DNA of 64,000 nucleotides, taken from positions 806,001-870,000 of the forward strand of contig JAMLHB010000001.1 of NCBI GenBank assembly GCA_023957375.1, written 5' to 3'. This document shows, piece after piece, positions 51,902-62,100 of the stretch. The translations under genes were made by a program, and so were the position numbers. Every line of letters begins with the position of its first letter. The stretch's first letter is position 1. The notes below the pieces were generated by a model, which worked only from the letters and a program-made list of their open reading frames with translations, was not told where the DNA came from and did no database searches. This DNA is from Flavobacteriales bacterium. GTDB lineage: Bacteria; Bacteroidota; Bacteroidia; Flavobacteriales_F; PHOS-HE28.

Positions 51902-52663
51902 TCAGACCGCCACCTTCAGCCCATCATGGGCGAGCTGCACGTTTGCCGGCAACACGACATCGGCATGCCGCCCCATCAGGTGGCTGATGTGCGTAAGGAA
52001 GGCGCGGCCAGGGGCCAGTTCGGCAACCAGGGTCAACGCTTCTTCCAAATTGAAGTGGGAGTAATGCGGTTTCTTCCGCAAGGCATTCACTACCAGCACG
52101 TTCAAGCCCCTTAGCTTGGCTTTTTCTTCAGGTGCCACGGTTTTGGCGTCGGTGATGTAGGCGAAGGCACCGATGCGGAACCCTTTGACGGGCAATTGCT
52201 GGTGCATCACTTCCACGGGCATCACGGGCACACCGGCAGCCACGAACGGTTGATCCGCAATGGTGTTCAGTTGGAACTGCGGGATGCCCGGATAGCCGTG
52301 GCCATTGAATGCATAGGCATATACGCGCTGCACCGCGTGCAGCGTGCGCGCATCGCCGAAAACCTGCACGGCGCGCGGTGGCTCATGGGCAAAGCTGAAG
52401 GCCCGCAGGTCGTCCATGCCGGAGATGTGGTCCATGTGTTCGTGGGTGAGCAGTACGCCGCCCAGTTCGGACACCTGCTCGCGCAGCATCTGTTGGCGCA
52501 GGTCGGGGCCCGCATCGATCAGCAGGTTGACACCATTGTTCCGCACCAGCACGGAAGAGCGCGTGCGCTTGTCGCGCGGGTCCGTGCTGGTGCACACCTC
52601 GCACCCGCATCCGATCACGGGTATGCCTTGACTGGTGCCGGTACCTAGGAAAACTAACTCCAC
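51902..52663 (-). CDS. MBL-fold metallo-hydrolase (PhnP-like)
   Basis: A 253-residue metallo-beta-lactamase-fold hydrolase of the PhnP/RNase Z-like group. The N-terminus LVFLGTGTSQGIPVIGCGC has the two-Cys site of PhnP-type phosphodiesterases. The metal-binding HxHxDH is THEHMDHISGMDDLR. A later His (about residue 150-160, VEVMHQQLPVKGF) and Asp-rich parts complete the fold. It probably hydrolyses a cyclic phosphodiester. The start is taken as the GTG at 52663; the frame is open to 52828, but that part lies inside repeat copy B. Confidence 0.82.
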   Translation of the reverse strand: MELVFLGTGTSQGIPVIGCGCEVCTSTDPRDKRTRSSVLVRNNGVNLLIDAGPDLRQQMLREQVSELGGVLLTHEHMDHISGMDDLRAFSFAHEPPRAVQVFGDARTLHAVQRVYAYAFNGHGYPGIPQFQLNTIADQPFVAAGVPVMPVEVMHQQLPVKGFRIGAFAYITDAKTVAPEEKAKLRGLNVLVVNALRKKPHYSHFNLEEALTLVAELAPGRAFLTHISHLMGRHADVVLPANVQLAHDGLKVAV

Positions 52664-52724
52664 TGCGCACGGATTGGTCCGGCGAAGGTAGGAAGCACGA
52701 AACGGCTCCTGCCCCGGATGCCAG

Positions 52725-52990
52725 GGGCCATCGGGCTTAGAGTCCGCAACTGGCGGCTGAATTTGAAGTTTCGACTGGTTGTTCGTAGAAAGTTGTTCGT
52801 TGTCAGGACCGTTCCAACGCGGTTTCAAGGCACTCCACAGTTTTGCGCCCCCCCATACGTGGGCGTAGGTTCAAGCACAACGAATTGGCCACTGCGCCCC
52901 GTTGCCGGGTCAACCCTAACAACTGGCAACGAACAACTGATCGAGATCGCAGGCTCAACGGGCGGTTCAGACCCGAGGCTCTGCCCCGGA
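52725..52990. repeat. Long intergenic repeat element, copy B (inverted relative to 15 kb)
   Basis: In the 348-base gap between the MBL and TPR genes. It is the reverse complement of parts of 15094-15540 but lacks about 180 bases of its middle. GTTGTC-type arms are at 52774-52807 and 52913-52943, facing each other. No gene is seen in the gap. Confidence 0.65.
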
Positions 52991-53011
52991 TGCGGACCAG
53001 GCGCAAGGGGT

Positions 53012-54088
53012 CTATTGCTCGTTGCCCCTCCGGGGGGATCGGACCTTAATGCCGCGCGCCTGCAACCGGCTCAGGCCCTGTGCCGCCAGCTCGTGTTCCG
53101 GTTTCAACCTGAGCGCCACTTGGTAATCCACGGCCGCGCTGTCCGGTTGGTCGGTGCGCTCCTTGGCCAATCCAAGGTTGTACCAGGCATCGGCGTAGGT
53201 TGGTTCCAGCCTGATGGCCTGGTTGAAATTCTGCTTGGCCCCGGCGGGGTTGTTCAAGTGCTCCAATTGGATGTAGCCGCTATTATACCAGGCCAACGCA
53301 TTGGTGCTGTCAATGGCCATGATCTGCTTGTAGCAGTCCAGCGCCGCACTGTCCCACCCCTGTTCCTGGTAATACATGCCCTTGTTGTACCAAGCTTCCA
53401 CGCTATGCGGCCGTAGGGAGATGGCCGTGGCATAATACTGTTCGGCCAAGGGGTCGTGCCGGGCGGCGCTGAGCAGGCCCAGCATGATGTACGCCGGGTA
53501 ATCCGTGGCATCCTGCTCCACGGCGGTCCGGAAGCTGCTCAAGGCCAATGCCGTGTCACCGGTTTCCTTGTGGATCCATCCTTTCAGGAAATAGCCGTGG
53601 GCCGCATGCGGGTCCTTGCGCAAGGCATCGTTCACCAACTCCATGCTCTTCCGATAGTTGCGCAGCACCAACTGGATCTCCGCCTGTTTCAACATGGCCG
53701 GGGTACTGGAGGGATCGAGCCGGGATGCATGGCCGAATTCTTCGTAGGCCTTGTCCACCTGCATGGTCCGGTAGTACAGATCGCCCAATTGCAAGCGGTA
53801 GTTCACGTTGGTGCTATCCATGCGGACGGCCCATTCCAGGTCGCGCTGGCCGTTGCGCAGGCTATCAACGCTTAAGTATAGTTGTGCACGTGCTTCATAG
53901 AGGGCCCCTTTGCCGGGTGCCCCAACGATCAGGTTGTTCAGCGAATCCAACTTAACCTGGAAAGGGGGTTTCGCCGGCTGGTCCGATGGCATAGGCGCAG
54001 AAGGGCCATTTGAACAAGCCGCCAATAACCACGTCACCGCCGGAAAAGCAGCTTTACGCAGGGTGCTGGTTGCTGGAAGGTGCAACAT
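53012..54088 (-). CDS. TPR-repeat lipoprotein
   Basis: A 358-residue protein with a probable lipoprotein signal (TWLLAAC, with the Cys near residue 25) and about eight tetratricopeptide repeats from residue 60 on, for example LYYRTMQVDKAYEEFGHASR, LDPSSTP, YYATAISLRPHSVEAWYNKG and IRLEPTYADAWYNLGLAKE. TPR lipoproteins of this type are often scaffolds at the outer membrane, but no partner is visible. The ATG at 54088 is used for the signal; the frame opens earlier, at 54232, without it. Confidence 0.8.
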   Translation of the reverse strand: MLHLPATSTLRKAAFPAVTWLLAACSNGPSAPMPSDQPAKPPFQVKLDSLNNLIVGAPGKGALYEARAQLYLSVDSLRNGQRDLEWAVRMDSTNVNYRLQLGDLYYRTMQVDKAYEEFGHASRLDPSSTPAMLKQAEIQLVLRNYRKSMELVNDALRKDPHAAHGYFLKGWIHKETGDTALALSSFRTAVEQDATDYPAYIMLGLLSAARHDPLAEQYYATAISLRPHSVEAWYNKGMYYQEQGWDSAALDCYKQIMAIDSTNALAWYNSGYIQLEHLNNPAGAKQNFNQAIRLEPTYADAWYNLGLAKERTDQPDSAAVDYQVALRLKPEHELAAQGLSRLQARGIKVRSPRRGNEQ

Positions 54089-54326
54089 GGAGGGTGTGCC
54101 TGTGACTACTGGAAGTGCCCCGCCCAGGTCGGGGCGCCAAAAGTAAACCGGACACGTAGGCCCACCGTGGCCCCCACCGCCAACATTGCCGAACATGTTC
54201 GCCGAATGACGTTGAAAGCGCGCAAGGACCAATGATCACCGGGGCCCGCAAGCTGATGGCCGCTCCCTTCACCCGTCGTCCCGTTCCGTTGAACCCGGTC
54301 CTGCCTCCTTCCAAAAGTCATTGGCC

Positions 54327-55346
54327 TCAAGCCACCTGCGATGCCTCGGCGTTAGGCATCGCTGACTTGATGCGCGACTCCAATTCCTCACAGAGTTCGG
54401 CATTGTCGTCCAGCAATTGGCGCACGGCATCTCGGCCTTGTCCCAGTTTGGTTTCCTCGTAGGAGAACCAGCTGCCGCTCTTCTTGATGATGCCCAGTTC
54501 CACACCCATGTCAATGATCTCACCGGTTTTGCTGATGCCCTTTCCGTACAGGATATCAAACTCGGCCTTGCGGAAGGGCGGTGCCACCTTGTTCTTCACC
54601 ACCTTGACCTTGGTGCGGTTCCCCAGCACGTTCTCCCCTTCCTTGATCTGGTTGGACCTGCGGATGTCCAAGCGGATGGATGCATAGAACTTCAGCGCAT
54701 TGCCTCCGGTGGTGGTTTCGGGGTTGCCGAACATCACACCGATCTTTTCGCGCAATTGATTGATGAAGATGCAGCAGCAACCGGTCTTGCTGATGGTTCC
54801 CGTGAGCTTGCGCAGGGCCTTGCTCATCAACCGGGCTTGCATGCCCACGGCACTGTCCCCCATCTCTCCCTCGATCTCCGCACGCGGGGTAAGGGCCGCC
54901 ACACTGTCCACCACCAGAATATCAATGGCGCCCGAGCGGATCAGGTTGTCGGCGATCTCCAAGGCCTGTTCGCCGTTGTCGGGCTGGCTGATCAGCAGGT
55001 TTTCGGTATCCACGCCCAGGCTTTCGGCATAGAAGCGGTCAAAGGCATGTTCGGCGTCAATGATCGCTGCAATGCCACCGTTCCGCTGGCATTCGGCAAT
55101 GGCATGGATGGCCAAGGTGGTCTTGCCGCTGCTTTCCGGTCCGAAGATCTCCACCACACGCCCCTTGGGATAGCCGCCCACGCCCAAGGCGAGGTCCAAT
55201 CCGATGGAGCCCGTGGGGATCACCTCCACCTTTTCAATGGCATCATCGCCCATGCGCATCACAGCGCCCTTTCCAAAGGACTTTTCCATTTTGTCCATTG
55301 TGAGCTGCAGTGCCTTCAGCTTGTCCTTGTTGATCTCGGTTGCCAT
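54327..55346 (-). CDS. recA: DNA recombinase RecA
   Basis: A 339-residue RecA. The Walker A box is GPESSGKT (69-76) and Walker B is [10 protein letters not shown]. Other conserved parts are [68 protein letters not shown] and the L2-loop [11 protein letters not shown]. It forms filaments on single-stranded DNA, pairs homologous strands and triggers the SOS response. The ATG at 55346 gives the usual start [13 protein letters not shown]. No SOS box could be recognised. Confidence 0.98.
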   Translation of the reverse strand: MATEINKDKLKALQLTMDKMEKSFGKGAVMRMGDDAIEKVEVIPTGSIGLDLALGVGGYPKGRVVEIFGPESSGKTTLAIHAIAECQRNGGIAAIIDAEHAFDRFYAESLGVDTENLLISQPDNGEQALEIADNLIRSGAIDILVVDSVAALTPRAEIEGEMGDSAVGMQARLMSKALRKLTGTISKTGCCCIFINQLREKIGVMFGNPETTTGGNALKFYASIRLDIRRSNQIKEGENVLGNRTKVKVVKNKVAPPFRKAEFDILYGKGISKTGEIIDMGVELGIIKKSGSWFSYEETKLGQGRDAVRQLLDDNAELCEELESRIKSAMPNAEASQVA

Positions 55347-55430
55347 GTTTGATCCGTTTGTGGTTGGTGTTGTGTGTATCGCGGGGCCGATGCGCATCCG
55401 GGGCGAAGTTCGGCGTTCCGTTGCGAAGCT

Positions 55431-55892
55431 TTATTCCCCAATGCCTTCCAGCACTTGGGCGGCATGATCCCTGGTGCGCACCTTGGTGATGATCCGTTCG
55501 ATGCTTCCGTCCTTGTCGATCAGGAAGGTGGTGCGCAGGATACCATCGTATTCCCGGCCCATGAATTTCTTCTTGCCCCAAACCCCATATGCTTTGGCAG
55601 TCACTTTATCCGGGTCGGCAAGCAGGCGGAACGGCAAGTGGTACTTGGCAGCGAACTTGCCATGCCGGGCAATGCTGTCCGGGCTTACGCCCAGTATCTC
55701 GTATCCGGCGTCGCGCAAGGGCCCGAAACCATCCCGCAGGCTGCAGGCTTGCGCCGTGCAACCGGGGGTGTCATCCTTGGGATAGAAGTACAGCACCAGT
55801 TTGCGACCGGCATAATCGGCCAAGCTCACGGCATCGCCGTGCTGATCGATCCCGGCAAAATGTGGTGCCCGGGTTCCCACCTTCAAGTGCAT
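55431..55892 (-). CDS. bcp: Thioredoxin-dependent thiol peroxidase (BCP/PrxQ type)
   Basis: A 153-residue peroxiredoxin that reduces hydrogen and organic peroxides. The peroxidatic Cys is C45 in DTPGCTAQACSLRD, and C50 is the resolving Cys, the arrangement of atypical 2-Cys PrxQ. Other marks are YFYPKDDTPG, ILGVSPDS and the late Arg in RTTFLIDKDG. It starts at ATG 55892 and lies upstream of recA on the same strand (84 bases). Confidence 0.93.
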   Translation of the reverse strand: MHLKVGTRAPHFAGIDQHGDAVSLADYAGRKLVLYFYPKDDTPGCTAQACSLRDGFGPLRDAGYEILGVSPDSIARHGKFAAKYHLPFRLLADPDKVTAKAYGVWGKKKFMGREYDGILRTTFLIDKDGSIERIITKVRTRDHAAQVLEGIGE

Positions 55893-56176
55893 GGTCGGCT
55901 TGTTTGACCTGACGGATATTTCGTCATTCAATGGACGTGCAATTAACCACACGGCTTTGGATCGACCAAATCCGCCTCGGAAAAAAGTTTTGAACATTTC
56001 CAACAGGGGGCCATCCGTTTTCCTGCTCTTCCGGCATCCATTCATCTACGGGATTTCGTCCAATTCAATTGAAATCCTGATGAACACTTGACAAACATCG
56101 ACCAATCGCAAAACATTTGCGACCTGTGGCAAAAAATCGCCCTTGTTCAGAAACAATCATCAACCCCGTGTTTCAA

Positions 56177-59100
56177 ATGAAAAACACCCCACACATCAAG
56201 TTGCTCAGGCCTTTGCTCTGCATGGCCTTGGCCTTGTTCTTGGCGCTGCCGGGCAAGGCCCAGCTTGCCCATTCAAGGCAGGCCGGCACACCCCTGCACA
56301 ACCATGCCCACGATGACCTGGCCGGGTTGTTGAACGAGCACGACAAGGAGATCCATTTCCTGGAAAACAAGGGCCAGTTCTCCGCACCGGTGCTGTACCG
56401 GGCGGACCTGCCCATGGGCCAAGCCGTGGCCACGGCCTCGGGCATGGTGATCACCGCCTTCGACCCGGCCACCTTGATGGAGTTCCAGCGCCAAGGCGTG
56501 GTGTATGAGGAGCTGATCAATGCCGGCCATTCCGCCACCGTGCCCACCTGGCACAAGAAGGGGCACACGTGGAAGTTGAACTTCACCGGTGCCTCGGCGG
56601 ACATGAAAGTGGAGAGCCGTGCGGGGCATGACGTGGTCTCCAACTATTTCATCAGCGGTACCCAGGCGACGGATGTGCGCAGCTTCCAGGAAGTGTGGTA
56701 CAAGAACACCTATCGGGGCATCGACGTGCGCTACTACCCTGCCGCCGATGGTTCGCTGGAATACGATGTGATCTGCAAGCCCGGCAGCGATCCCGGGCAG
56801 ATCGCCATCCAGTTCGAAGGCATCGACCGCCTGCGGGTGAACGAAAAGGGGGAACTGGTGCTGGCCACCAGCTTGGGCGAGGTCGCTTACCCGGCACCGA
56901 TCGTGTACCAGCGCACCGGCGGCACGGAGCGCTCGGTGAATGCGTCCTATGTGGTGGAAGGCAAAAACACCCTGCGCTTCCAATTGGGCGAGTATGACAA
57001 AAATGCAACCTTGGTGATCGACCCGATCGCCCTGCGTTGGGCCACCTGGATGAACACGGCCTCCAACTCAGACAACCACGGCCACTGCATTTGGGTGGAC
57101 CCCGCCGACGGGGCCATCTACGTGGTTTCCCGCGTGAGCGGCGGCACGGACCAGATCACCCCGGGCGCCTTTGACACCAGCACCAACGGAAGCTACGACA
57201 TGGTGGTGGGCAAGTACCTGGAACCCACCACGGTGGGAGGCAGTGGCACACGCGTGTGGCAGACCTACATCGGCGGCAGTGACGTGGAGAACCCGTATGC
57301 CATGGAACAGGGCCCTGACGGCAACCTGTACATCACCGGCTACACCTCCAGCACGGATTACCCCATGCTTGGCGGAACCGCTTTCTCGGGCAGCAGCGTG
57401 AACCAGCAAGCGCAAGGCAGCGAGGATGTTTATATCACCAAGATCAACCCGGCCGGCAACTCCATCAAATCCGCAGTGGTCGGCGGGAACAAGACCGACT
57501 ACTCCTTCGACCTGCGCATAGCGCCCAATGGCGACGTGGTCATCGGCGGTTACACCAACAGCACCAACCTCGCCACTTCCAATCCGGGAAGTGGGGCTTC
57601 CAACACCAACAACGGCAGCAACGACGTGCTGCTGTTCCGTGTCAACCAAGACCTGAGCGCCGTGCAATGGATGAAGAACTACGGTGGTTCCGGCAACGAC
57701 TTGGCCCAGATCATGCTCTACGATGCAGCCTCCGGCGACATCTTCATTGGCGGGCGCACCACCAGCACCAACTTCCCCACCCTCAGCCCGCGGCAATCCA
57801 CCCGGGGCGGCAGTGAGGATGGCTTCCTGCAACGGATCTCCGGAACCGGCACCACGGTCTGGTCCTCCTACTTCCAATCCGCCAGCAGCAAGTCCACGGC
57901 CATCCTGTGCATGGCCATGGCCACTGGCGGCAACGAACTCTATTTCGGCGGAACCACCTCCGGACTGGCCAACAGCAACGTGTCCGCAAGCGGCACTTAT
58001 GACAACAGCTACAACGGGGGCACCAACGACCTCTTCGTGGCGCGGATGAGCACGAGCCAGAGCTTCTCGGGCAGCACCTATGTCGGAGGCTCCGCCAACG
58101 AAGTGAACATGATGGGCCTGAACACGGACCAGAACAACGACGTGTTCGTGTTCGGCTATACCAACAGCACCAACTTCCCCGTAAGCTCAGCTCCGAACAC
58201 TCCGGTGCAATCCACCAACATGGGCAGCAACGACAAGGTGTTCCTCAAGCTCAGCTCTGATCTTTCCAATTTGATCTTCAGCACCTACTACGGCGGATCC
58301 GGCGATGATTATGACCCGGTGGGTGAGCGCGGCATCAAATTCAGCAACTGCCGCATCTACACCATCGTCACTTCCCTGTCCAACAACATTCCGTTGACCC
58401 AGGGTGCGCTGAACACCACCAAGAACAGCAGCCAGTACGAACCGGGCATTGTGGTGTGGGCCAACCCGCCAGACCTCTTGGGCAACACCATCAGCGGTAA
58501 CCAAAGCGTATGTGCGGGAAGTATCCCCGGGGACATCACCGGCAGCGTGCCGTCCTATTCCCTGCCCACGATCGTCCGCAACAACACGCCCTCCACCCCT
58601 CCTTCCCCCGGTTCAGCTACCACCTACCAGTGGCAGGTCAGCACCGACAGCCTAAACTGGGTTGACATCTCCGGGGCGACCAGCCAAAACCTTCCGGGGT
58701 CGTTGATCGGCGCGGTAACGGAAAAAACGTACATCCGCCGCGTCATCGGTGGTGATGCCTGCATCCTAGCCGGTGCCGCCGACCAAGTCGTGACCGTTAA
58801 ACTGATCCAAGCCACCGGCACCGTGGCGAACGTTTCATGCAACGGCGCCAACAACGGCAGCATCACGGCCAGTTCCACGGGCGTGGCTCCTTTCTCCTAT
58901 TCCTGGAGCAACGGCGCCAGTACGGCCACCATCAACAACTTGGCCCCCGGGCAGTACACGGTGCAAGTAACCGATGCCAACGGCTGCCAGGACTCTGAAA
59001 CCTTCACCGTTACACAGCCCGCAGCCCTGGGCGGCTCGGTGCAAACCGTGAACGCCACCTGCAACAACAGCAACGGCTCCGCCACGGCCAACATCACCGG

Positions 59101-62100
59101 GGGCACATCACCCTATACTTATGTGTGGAGTAGCGGTGGCACCGGGTCTACCGAGAATAATCTCGCCGCCGGAACTTATGGCGTGGATGTTACCGATGCC
59201 CATGGATGTACCCTGCACTTGGACTTCAGCATCGGCGCCGGCGGAACACCGGGGGCCAATGCCGGCGAGGACATGGTGCTCACCTGCGCCAGCGGCGGAC
59301 AGATCACGTTGAACGGTTCTTCCCCCGCAAGCGGTGTCATCTTCTCTTGGACTGCCTCGAACGGCGGCAACATCGTTAGCGGCGGAAACACGGCCACACC
59401 GGTGGTGAACGCCGCAGGCACCTACACATTGGTGGTCACCAACGCCGTGGGATGCTACAGCACGGATGCCGCCCAGGTTACCGTGAATATGACCGCACCC
59501 AATGCCAGCGCATCCGTCAGCGATGTGTTGACGTGTTCCATGACCTCCGTGACCCTCAATGGCGGCAGCACGACCACTGGCACGGCTTTCGGCTGGAGCG
59601 GCCCGGGTGGATTCACCAGCACGCTGGAAGATCCCTCGGTCTCAAGTCCGGGAACGTATACGCTGACCGTCACCGACACCATCAATGGTTGCATGGGCAC
59701 AGCCACCGCCGTGGTGGAACTGGACAATGAAGCACCCGGCGCACAGGCCACCGGTGGCGTGATCAACTGCAACAACCAGTGCGTCACCCTGCAAGGCACG
59801 GGCAACGGCTCCTACAGCTGGAGCGGCCCCGGCGGGTTCACCAGCACCCTGCAAAACCCCGAGGCTTGCACCGCAGGCACCTACACCCTGACCGTGACCG
59901 GCAGCAACGGATGCACCAGCACTGCCACTGCCCAAGTGACCCTGGACAACAGCGTGCCTGATGCGGGCGCACAGGGCGGAACCCTGACCTGCACGAACAC
60001 CACCGTCACCCTCAACGGTAGCGGCGTGGGTAGCTTCTCCTGGAGCGGACCCGGTGGCTTCACCTCCACGGAGGAAGACCCCACCGTGAGCGTGCCCGGC
60101 ACCTACACCCTGACCGTCACCGGCAGCAACGGTTGCAGCAGCACCGCCACCGCCGTGGTGGAACTGGACAACGAAGCGCCCGGCGCACAGGCCGAAGGCG
60201 GCGTGATCAACTGCAACAACCAGTGCGTCACCCTGCAAGGCACGGGCAACGGCTCTTACAGTTGGAGCGGCCCCGGTGGCTTCACCAGCACCCTGCAAAA
60301 CCCTGAGGCTTGCACCGCCGGTACCTACACCCTGACCGTCACCGGCAGCAACGGATGCACCAGCACTGCCACTGCCCAAGTGACCCTGGACAACAGCGTG
60401 CCTGATGCGGGCGCACAGGGCGGAACCCTGACCTGCACGAACACCACCGTCACCCTCAACGGTAGCGGTGTGGGCAGCTTCTCCTGGAGCGGACCCGGTG
60501 GCTTCACCTCCACGGAGGAAGACCCCACCGTGAGCGTGCCTGGCACCTACACCCTGACCGTCACCGGCAGCAACGGGTGCAGCAGCACCGCCACCGCCGT
60601 GGTGGAACTGGACAACGAAGCGCCCGGCGCACAGGCCGAAGGCGGCGTGATCAACTGCAACAACCAGTGCGTCACCCTGCAAGGCACGGGCAACGGCTCC
60701 TACAGTTGGAGCGGCCCCGGTGGCTTCACCAGCACCCTGCAAAACCCTGAGGCTTGCACCGCCGGTACCTACACCCTGACCGTCACCGGCAGCAACGGAT
60801 GCACCAGCACCGCCACTGCCCAAGTGACCCTGGACAACGAAGGACCCGGGGCGATCGCAACAGGCGGTACGCTCACCTGCGCCATCGAGTGCATCACCCT
60901 CCAAGGCGACCATGGCCAGAACGTCTGGAACGGCATCACGGCCTACATCTTCTCCTGGAGCGGACCAGGCGGGTTCACCAGCACCCTGCAAAACCCCACC
61001 GTCTGCGAGCCCGGCACCTACACCCTGACCGTCACCGGCACCAACGGCTGCACCAGCACTGCCACTGCCGTGGTGGAACTGGACAATGAAGCACCCGGCG
61101 CACAGGCCGCCGGTGGCGTGATCAACTGCAACAACCAGTGTGTCACCCTGCAAGGCACGGGCAACGGATCCTACAGCTGGAGCGGCCCCGGCGGCTTTGC
61201 TTCCACGGACCAGAATCCGCAAGCCTGCACCGCCGGCACCTACACGCTCACCGTCACCGGCACCAACGGCTGCACCAGCACTGCCACTGCCGTGGTGGAA
61301 CTGGACGACAACCTGCCTGACGCGGGCGCACAGGGCGGCACCTTGACCTGCTCCGACACGGTCGTTACCCTTAACGGCAGCGGCGTGGGTTCATTCAGCT
61401 GGACCGGCCCCGGCGGGTTCACTTCCACGGAGGAAGACCCGACCGTGGGAACGCCCGGCACCTACACCCTCACCGTCACCGGTAGCAACGGCTGCAGCAG
61501 CACCGCCACCGCCGTGGTGGAACTGGACAACGAAGCACCGGGTGCACAGGCCGAAGGCGGCGTGATCAACTGCAACAACCAGTGCGTCACCCTGCAAGGC
61601 ACGGGCAACGGCTCCTACAGTTGGAGCGGCCCCGGTGGCTTCACCAGCACCATGCAGAACCCCGAGGCTTGCACCGCCGGCACCTACACGCTCACCGTTA
61701 CCGGTACCAATGGCTGCACCAGCCAGGCCACTGCAGAAGTGACCCTGGACAACGAAGGACCCGGGGCGATCGCAACAGGCGGTACGCTCACCTGCGCCAT
61801 CGAGTGCATCACCCTCCAAGGCGACCATGGCCAGAACGTCTGGAACGGCATCACGGCCTACATCTTCTCCTGGAGCGGACCAGGCGGGTTCACCAGCACC
61901 CTGCAAAACCCCACCGTCTGCGAGCCCGGCACCTACACCCTGACCGTCACCGGCACCAACGGCTGCACCAGCACTGCCACTGCCGTGGTGGAACTGGACA
62001 ATGAAGTACCCGGCGCACAGGCCGCCGGTGGCGTGATCAACTGCAACAACCAGTGCGTCACCCTGCAAGGCACGGGCAACGGCTCCTACAGTTGGAGCGG

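Noticed and set aside
52664..52828. N-terminal extension of the MBL hydrolase gene
   Set aside because: It lies in repeat copy B, and the conserved fold begins at the GTG at 52663.
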